Assembly: GCA_031278735.1 (NCBI GenBank)
Contig: JAITJU010000211.1
Location: 1-9,542, forward strand
Direction of reading: 5' to 3'
DNA length: 9,542 nt
Origin: Zoogloeaceae bacterium
GTDB lineage: Bacteria; Pseudomonadota; Gammaproteobacteria; Burkholderiales; Rhodocyclaceae
The translations under genes and the position numbers were made by a program. Below are positions 5,394 to 9,542 of this stretch, one piece after another (position 1 is the first letter of the stretch; each line of letters opens with the position of its first letter). The notes below the pieces were generated by a model. It was not told where the DNA came from. It saw nothing but the letters and a program-made list of their open reading frames with translations, and made no database searches.

Positions 5394-6743
5394 TCATTCC
5401 TTTGCCGCGCCGACCGTGACCTCCGTCAGGTTTTCCAGCCGCACATGCCGGGCGAAGGCGGCGCGGATGTCGGCAAGCTCCACGGCCTGAACGCGTTCCT
5501 GATAATGCGCGAGGTAATCGAGCGGCAGGCCATAAAAGCCGATGTCGGCCACCTGGGTGAGGATTTTCCAGTTGCTGTCCAGATTCAGGGGGAAGCTGCC
5601 GGTCAGGTAGGCTTTGGCGGCGGCGAGTTCAGCGGGTTCCGGTCCGGTTCGCAGAAAATCGGCAAGAATTTTTTTCGCCAGCGTTCGCGCCACATCCGCC
5701 TGTTCCTTGCGGGTTTGCAGGCCGACGGTGAAAGGGCCGCCCTGCTTCATTGGCGAGAAATAGCTATAGACGCTGTAGGCGTAGCCGCGTTTTTCGCGGA
5801 TTTCCGTCATCAGACGGGAGACGAAGCCGCCGCCGCCCAGTATGTAATTGCCCACCAGCAGGGGAAAGAAATCCGGATCGTTCTTGGCGATGGCGGGCAA
5901 TCCCAGATAGATGTGCGCCTGGCTGGCCGGATGCGGCAGTTGCAGGATTTTCCCCGCGTCCGCGACGGGCGGGTCGGGAAGAACAGGCGGGACACCTTCC
6001 GTCGGCAAGGCGGCGGCAAGGCGTTCGGCCAGGGCGCCGGCGGCATCCCGGTCGATGTCGCCCACAATGCTGATCGTGGCGTTCGCGGCGAGGTAGTGCG
6101 CGCGCCAGAACTGGCGGACATCCTCGATCGTCAGGGCGGCGAGTCCTTCCGGCGTGGTGAGGTTGCCATAGGGGTGCGCGGGATAAAGCGCGTTCCAGAA
6201 AGCGCGGTTGGCAAGCGCGTCGGGACGGGTGAGCGCGTCTTTCAGGGCGGCGACGCTGTTTGCCCGCTCACGCGCGAACACCGGGGCGGAAAAATGCGGC
6301 TGGCGCAGGATTCCCGTGAAGACCGCCAGCGCCGCCGCCTGCTTTTCCGGCGCGGACAGGACGCGCAGGCTGAGGCTGGCGCGGTCGGCGTCGGCGTGGC
6401 CGGAAAGCTGCGCGCCCACGTCGGCCAGGCGATTGCTGATTTCATCCTCGTCCAGATCGCCCGCGCCCAAATCCAGAAGCCTGTGCGTGAGCGCCGCCAG
6501 CCCGATTTTGCCCGCCGGATCGAACATGGAGCCGGCGGCGAAATCCAGGCGCACATCCAGAATGGGCAGCGTACGCGCCGCCACGAAATTCACGCGCGAT
6601 CCGTTTTGGGTTTGCCAGTGCTCGATGCGAATGTCGGCGCGCGCGGAAAATGCCGCCAGCAGGACGCTGGCTGCCAGCATGAGGATTGCGCGGCGCGGAC
6701 GGGAGAAGAGGGACGACAAGGGAAGCGAAATTTTATGGGGCAT
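5394..6743 (-). CDS. Secreted M16-family protein with degenerate active site (non-catalytic partner)
   Basis: The 449-residue protein has the two-domain M16 peptidase fold but not the zinc motif: where HxxEH should be it has GLAALTHRLLDLGAG (81-95). It keeps the C-domain signature EIREKRGYAYSVYSYF (314-329), with the Arg-Tyr pair that in this superfamily helps hold the substrate. A signal peptide is clear: RPRR at 15-18, a hydrophobic stretch from about 19 to 32, and an AxA-type site SARA-D near residue 36, so it should act in the periplasm. The start has AGAAGGA about eight bases upstream. It follows the catalytic M16 gene by 66 bp on the same strand. Such neighbouring active/inactive pairs usually form heterodimers; the substrate is unknown. 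Confidence 0.88.
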   Translation of the reverse strand: MPHKISLPLSSLFSRPRRAILMLAASVLLAAFSARADIRIEHWQTQNGSRVNFVAARTLPILDVRLDFAAGSMFDPAGKIGLAALTHRLLDLGAGDLDEDEISNRLADVGAQLSGHADADRASLSLRVLSAPEKQAAALAVFTGILRQPHFSAPVFARERANSVAALKDALTRPDALANRAFWNALYPAHPYGNLTTPEGLAALTIEDVRQFWRAHYLAANATISIVGDIDRDAAGALAERLAAALPTEGVPPVLPDPPVADAGKILQLPHPASQAHIYLGLPAIAKNDPDFFPLLVGNYILGGGGFVSRLMTEIREKRGYAYSVYSYFSPMKQGGPFTVGLQTRKEQADVARTLAKKILADFLRTGPEPAELAAAKAYLTGSFPLNLDSNWKILTQVADIGFYGLPLDYLAHYQERVQAVELADIRAAFARHVRLENLTEVTVGAAKE

Positions 6744-6809
6744 GGTGTTTTCCTTCTGGCGTTGCGAAGTTTTATTTGATTTGTATTGGAAAAAAGAGGG
6801 AACCAGGCG

Positions 6810-8198
6810 TCAGCGCCGCGTCGGCGCCGCGGACGGAGCGGACGCGGCTTCCGTTTCCGCCAGGGGCGTCGGCTGCAACAGGCCCACGGTCAGGCTATCG
6901 TCGTTGAACCAGGATTGCGCCGCCGTCCGCACTTCTTCCGTCGTCACGGCTTCCAGCCGCGCGTTCATGGCGTCGATATCCCGATAGGCGAATCCCAGGA
7001 TCGCCATCGCGCCGATTTCCATCGCCTGCCCGAATACGGAATCCCGCTTGTAAGTTTCCGCGGCCAGCAATTGCGCCTTGGCGCGCGCCAGTTCCGCCGC
7101 TTCCACGCCATTTTGCGCGATGTCGGCGATTTCGGCCTTCAATGCGGCTTCCAGGGCTTCCGGCGTCTGACCGGGGACGGGCGTGCCGTAAAGGTAGAAG
7201 AGCGCCGGGCCGCGATTCAGGGGATCGTAGGAAGCGCCAACGCTGATGGCCATCTGTTTTTCGCGCACCAGGCGGCGCGGCAGACGCGCGCTCGCGTGAC
7301 CATCCAGAATGGCGGCGAGCATGTTGAGCGCGAAGGGTTCGACCGTACCGTCGATCCGCGTTATGCCGGGCGCTTTCCAGGCCATGAGGAGGTAGGGAAG
7401 TTCCGCTGGCCCCTTGACCGTGAGCCTGCGCAGACCTTTTTGTTCGGGTTCGCGCTGCGGTTTTTGCGCGGGCGGCTTTTGCGGCTTCAGCCCGCCGTAA
7501 TGACGCGCCGCCAGTTTGAAGACCGCTTCATGCGCCACGTCACCGCTCACCACGAGAGTGGCGTTGTTGGGCGCGTACCAGATTTCATACCAGGCCTTGG
7601 CGTCGGCTGCGGTCATGTTTTCCAGATCGTTCATCCAGCCGATTACGGGACGCCGGTACGGGTGCGCCTGAAAGGCGACGGCGCGCGTCTGCTCGAACAG
7701 GAGGGCGTTCGGATTGTCCTCGGTGCGCAGACGGCGTTCTTCCATCACCACCTTGATTTCCTGCGCGAATTCTTCTGGCGCGACCGTCAGGTGACGCATC
7801 CGATCGGCTTCCAGCGCCATCATGTCGGTGAGCTTTTCCTTCGGTATCTGCTGAAAGTAGGCGGTGTAATCGCTGCCGGTGAAGGCGTTGTCGCGTCCGC
7901 CGACGGCGGCGACCCGGCGGCTGAATTCGCCCGCGCCAACCTTGGGCGTCCCCTTGAACATCATGTGTTCCAGAAGATGCGCCACGCCGGAGACGCCATC
8001 GGTTTCATCCATGCCGCCCACCCGGTACCAGACCATCTGCACGGCGACCGGGGCGCGATGGTCTTCCTTCACGATGATTTTCAGGCCGTTCTTCAGCGTG
8101 GTCTCGAAAACGCCGTCCGCGCGGGCGGCAAGCGCGGACAGCGCGCAAACGAGGAGGAGAGCGCAATGGCGCAGGGAACGAATGCGTGTGCAAGTCAT
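6810..8198 (-). CDS. Secreted M16-family zinc metallopeptidase (catalytic subunit)
   Basis: This is a zinc protease of the pitrilysin/processing-peptidase family. The 462-residue protein has the inverted zinc motif HLLEH (74-78) within GVAHLLEHMMFKG. The third ligand is expected in VVMEERR (E153 or E154). Further family motifs are NAFTGSDYTAY (104-114), HPYRRPVIGW (179-188) and the C-domain REKQMAISVGASYDP (312-326). The N-terminus MTCTRIRSLRH plus a hydrophobic stretch ending ALAARA-D is a signal peptide, so it is probably periplasmic. A Pro/Gln/Lys-rich linker (KPQKPPAQKPQREPEQK, 238-254) joins the two halves. ATG 8198 is preferred over ATG 8273 because it begins the signal peptide, has AAGGAA nine bases upstream, and lies downstream of a candidate -10 element. 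Likely the first gene of an operon with the inactive M16 gene. Confidence 0.93.
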   Translation of the reverse strand: MTCTRIRSLRHCALLLVCALSALAARADGVFETTLKNGLKIIVKEDHRAPVAVQMVWYRVGGMDETDGVSGVAHLLEHMMFKGTPKVGAGEFSRRVAAVGGRDNAFTGSDYTAYFQQIPKEKLTDMMALEADRMRHLTVAPEEFAQEIKVVMEERRLRTEDNPNALLFEQTRAVAFQAHPYRRPVIGWMNDLENMTAADAKAWYEIWYAPNNATLVVSGDVAHEAVFKLAARHYGGLKPQKPPAQKPQREPEQKGLRRLTVKGPAELPYLLMAWKAPGITRIDGTVEPFALNMLAAILDGHASARLPRRLVREKQMAISVGASYDPLNRGPALFYLYGTPVPGQTPEALEAALKAEIADIAQNGVEAAELARAKAQLLAAETYKRDSVFGQAMEIGAMAILGFAYRDIDAMNARLEAVTTEEVRTAAQSWFNDDSLTVGLLQPTPLAETEAASAPSAAPTRR

Positions 8199-8262
8199 GG
8201 CAGTGCTTTCCTTGGGGCAGGTCAGATCGCGTGATCGAGGAATCATTTTGATGAAGCCGGTC

Positions 8263-8268
8263 ATTCTA
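8263..8268 (-). promoter_or_regulatory. Candidate -10 element for the M16 peptidase operon
   Basis: TAGAAT on the minus strand would start a transcript near 8256, with about a 58-nt leader before ATG 8198. No good -35 hexamer is seen. It matches the hexamer upstream of dnaA and suhB. Confidence 0.35.
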
Positions 8269-8466
8269 GCCACATATGGCGGACGCGGGGAGAAACGGAT
8301 TGTCGCATTTTCTTTCCCGCGTGTGCCGCGTGTGAAAAGGCAGGGGATCGGAGCGCCGGGAACGGAACCCCGCAGGAACGGCCATCCCCCGACCGCCCGG
8401 ACGCGAAAGCGCCTGCTTCCGATCCCTGATTTCCGATCCCCGGCACCGGATTCGTTCCCGATGCGC

Positions 8467-8472
8467 TAAAAT
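8467..8472 (+). promoter_or_regulatory. Candidate -10 element for ftsY
   Basis: TAAAAT in the context gcgc-TAAAAT-cccg would start transcription near 8479, giving about a 78-nt leader before ATG 8557. It is the best -10-like hexamer in the stretch before ftsY. No clear -35 is visible. Confidence 0.4.
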
Positions 8473-8556
8473 CCCGCATCCGTCCATTTTGCTTACGCGG
8501 GCGCGATGAGCGGCGCGGGCAGTGATTCCCGTCTTTCTCCACGCGACAGGATTTTC

Positions 8557-9522
8557 ATGTTCGACATTCTTCTCGGAAAAAAAACCGATTCAGCGGCGCC
8601 GGAAGCGGCGGCCAGGGTTTCGTGGCGCGAGCGCCTTTTCGACGGCCTGGCGCGCACGCGGGCGCGGCTGGGCGAGCGAACGCGGGCGCTGTTCGCGCGC
8701 GGCAAGGTCGATGACGAATTGCTTGAGGAACTGGAAGAACTGCTGCTTGCCGCCGATGTCGGCGTCGAGGCCAGCCGATATTTGCTGGATAACCTGAAAG
8801 CGCGGGCAAAAAAGGAAGGCCTGGAAGGCGAAAGCGCCATTCAGTCCGCGCTGGCCCTCGCGCTCACCGAACTGATCGCGCCGCTGGAGGCAACATGGGA
8901 CACTTCGGCGCACAAGCCCTACATCATCCTGCTGGCCGGGGTGAACGGCGCGGGCAAGACCACTTCCATCGGCAAGCTGGCGCATTATTTTCAGGCGCGG
9001 GGCAAACGCGTGCTGCTGGCGGCGGGCGACACCTTTCGCGCCGCCGCCCGCGAGCAATTGCTGGCCTGGGGCGAGCGCAACGGCGTTGCCGTCATCGCCC
9101 AGGAATCCGGCGACCCGGCCGCCGTGGCGTTCGACGCCATCCACGCCGCGCGCGCGCGCCAGATCGACATCGTGCTGGCCGATACCGCCGGGCGGCTCCC
9201 CACCCAGTTGAACCTGATGGAAGAAATCGCCAAGGTGCGCCGGGTGATCCAGAAAGCCGACGCCAGCGGCCCGCATGAAGTCCTGCTGACGCTGGACGCC
9301 AGCGTCGGCCAGAACGCGCTTGCCCAGGTTCGGGCGTTCGACGCGGCCATTCAGGTAAGCGGCCTCATCCTCACCAAGCTGGACGGCACCGCCAAGGGCG
9401 GCGTCATTGCCGCCATTGCCCGTCAGTGTCCCAAGCCCATCCGCTTCATCGGCGTCGGGGAAGGCATTGACGACCTGCGTCCCTTCGTGGCGAAGGATTT
9501 CGCGGATGCCCTGTTCGCATGA
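8557..9522 (+). CDS. ftsY: Signal recognition particle receptor FtsY
   Basis: FtsY is the membrane-associated SRP receptor GTPase that docks Ffh-ribosome complexes at the Sec translocon. The 321-residue protein has the N domain (DELLEELEELLLAADVGV, 53-70) and the G domain: GVNGAGKTTSIGK (128-140), DTFRAAA (158-164), DTAGR (209-213), LDASVGQNA (246-254), TKLDGTAKGG (273-282) and GVGEGIDDLRPF (299-310). ATG 8557 is preferred because AGGA lies a few bases upstream and the product starts MFDILLGKK; ATG 8506 in frame has no ribosome binding site. The long acidic A domain of E. coli FtsY is missing; only some 20 residues precede the basic N-domain helix, giving a short NG-type receptor. It is divergent from the M16 operon. 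In several proteobacteria ftsE-ftsX follow, but the window ends too soon to tell. Confidence 0.96.
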   Translation: MFDILLGKKTDSAAPEAAARVSWRERLFDGLARTRARLGERTRALFARGKVDDELLEELEELLLAADVGVEASRYLLDNLKARAKKEGLEGESAIQSALALALTELIAPLEATWDTSAHKPYIILLAGVNGAGKTTSIGKLAHYFQARGKRVLLAAGDTFRAAAREQLLAWGERNGVAVIAQESGDPAAVAFDAIHAARARQIDIVLADTAGRLPTQLNLMEEIAKVRRVIQKADASGPHEVLLTLDASVGQNALAQVRAFDAAIQVSGLILTKLDGTAKGGVIAAIARQCPKPIRFIGVGEGIDDLRPFVAKDFADALFA

Positions 9523-9542
9523 TCGTCGGCAGCCAAATCTGC

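Larger units (their letters stand above)
8199..8556. other. 358-bp divergent intergenic region between the M16 operon and ftsY
   Basis: I see no gene here. It holds -10-like elements for both flanking genes and short repeats: TTCCGATCCC twice (8417-8426, 8431-8440), GGGGATCGGA (8343-8352) as an exact inverted partner of 8432-8441, and CGGGAACG (8357-8364) as an inverted partner of 8453-8460. The two inverted pairs interleave rather than nest, so as RNA they would exclude each other or form a pseudoknot. No known RNA family is recognised. Confidence 0.5.

Noticed and set aside
5298..6779. 493-codon plus-strand open frame opposite the second M16 gene
   Set aside because: Antisense shadow caused by GC-rich codon usage; the minus-strand M16 protein has a signal peptide, family motifs and a ribosome binding site.
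9519..9542. Start of a further gene (ATG overlapping the ftsY stop, reading MIVGSQIC)
   Set aside because: Only eight codons are visible. They do not match the expected ftsE start, and there is no separate support, though an ATGA overlap is a plausible arrangement.

Overview
The window looks like the chromosome of a GC-rich proteobacterium, most likely a betaproteobacterium. The gene pairing points that way (trmJ divergent from suhB; two M16 peptidases divergent from ftsY), and so do the protein signatures: DnaA with TYPK and SRFDxG around the sensor/arginine-finger region, and SuhB with the LNIAVKAARRA N-terminus. This assignment comes from remembered family sequences, not from a search.

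Layout. (1) 1-825 is the end of an integrated mobile element. It holds the first 143 codons of a P4/DUF4102-type tyrosine integrase (minus strand, running off the left edge), then 378 bp of non-coding DNA packed with nine copies of TGGGCACA and four of GGAACA, ending at the 3' end of mnmE. The last 18 bp of mnmE correspond to the attachment site used by SGI1-type islands, so mnmE is the probable insertion target. (2) 808-2984 (minus) is a two-gene tRNA-modification operon, trmJ then mnmE, overlapping by ATGA. (3) 3060-3887 (plus) is suhB, divergent from trmJ and convergent with dnaA. (4) 3894-5234 (minus) is dnaA, without dnaN, gyrB or rpmH beside it and with no exact DnaA box found in the window. 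(5) 5394-8198 (minus) is a pair of secreted M16 metallopeptidase-family proteins: a catalytic one (HLLEH) followed by one with a degenerate active site. (6) 8557-9522 (plus) is ftsY, divergent from the peptidases across a 358-bp spacer with repeats.

How the genes relate. TrmJ (2'-O-methylation at position 32) and MnmE (wobble U34 modification) both act on the tRNA anticodon loop and appear translationally coupled. DnaA starts replication, FtsY delivers SRP-ribosome complexes to the membrane, and the M16 pair probably forms an active/inactive heterodimer in the periplasm. Apart from the island edge these are housekeeping genes. The part most worth a second look is 430-825: an integrase facing a dense repeat array that ends at mnmE. 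The rest of that element lies outside the window, so its cargo cannot be judged.
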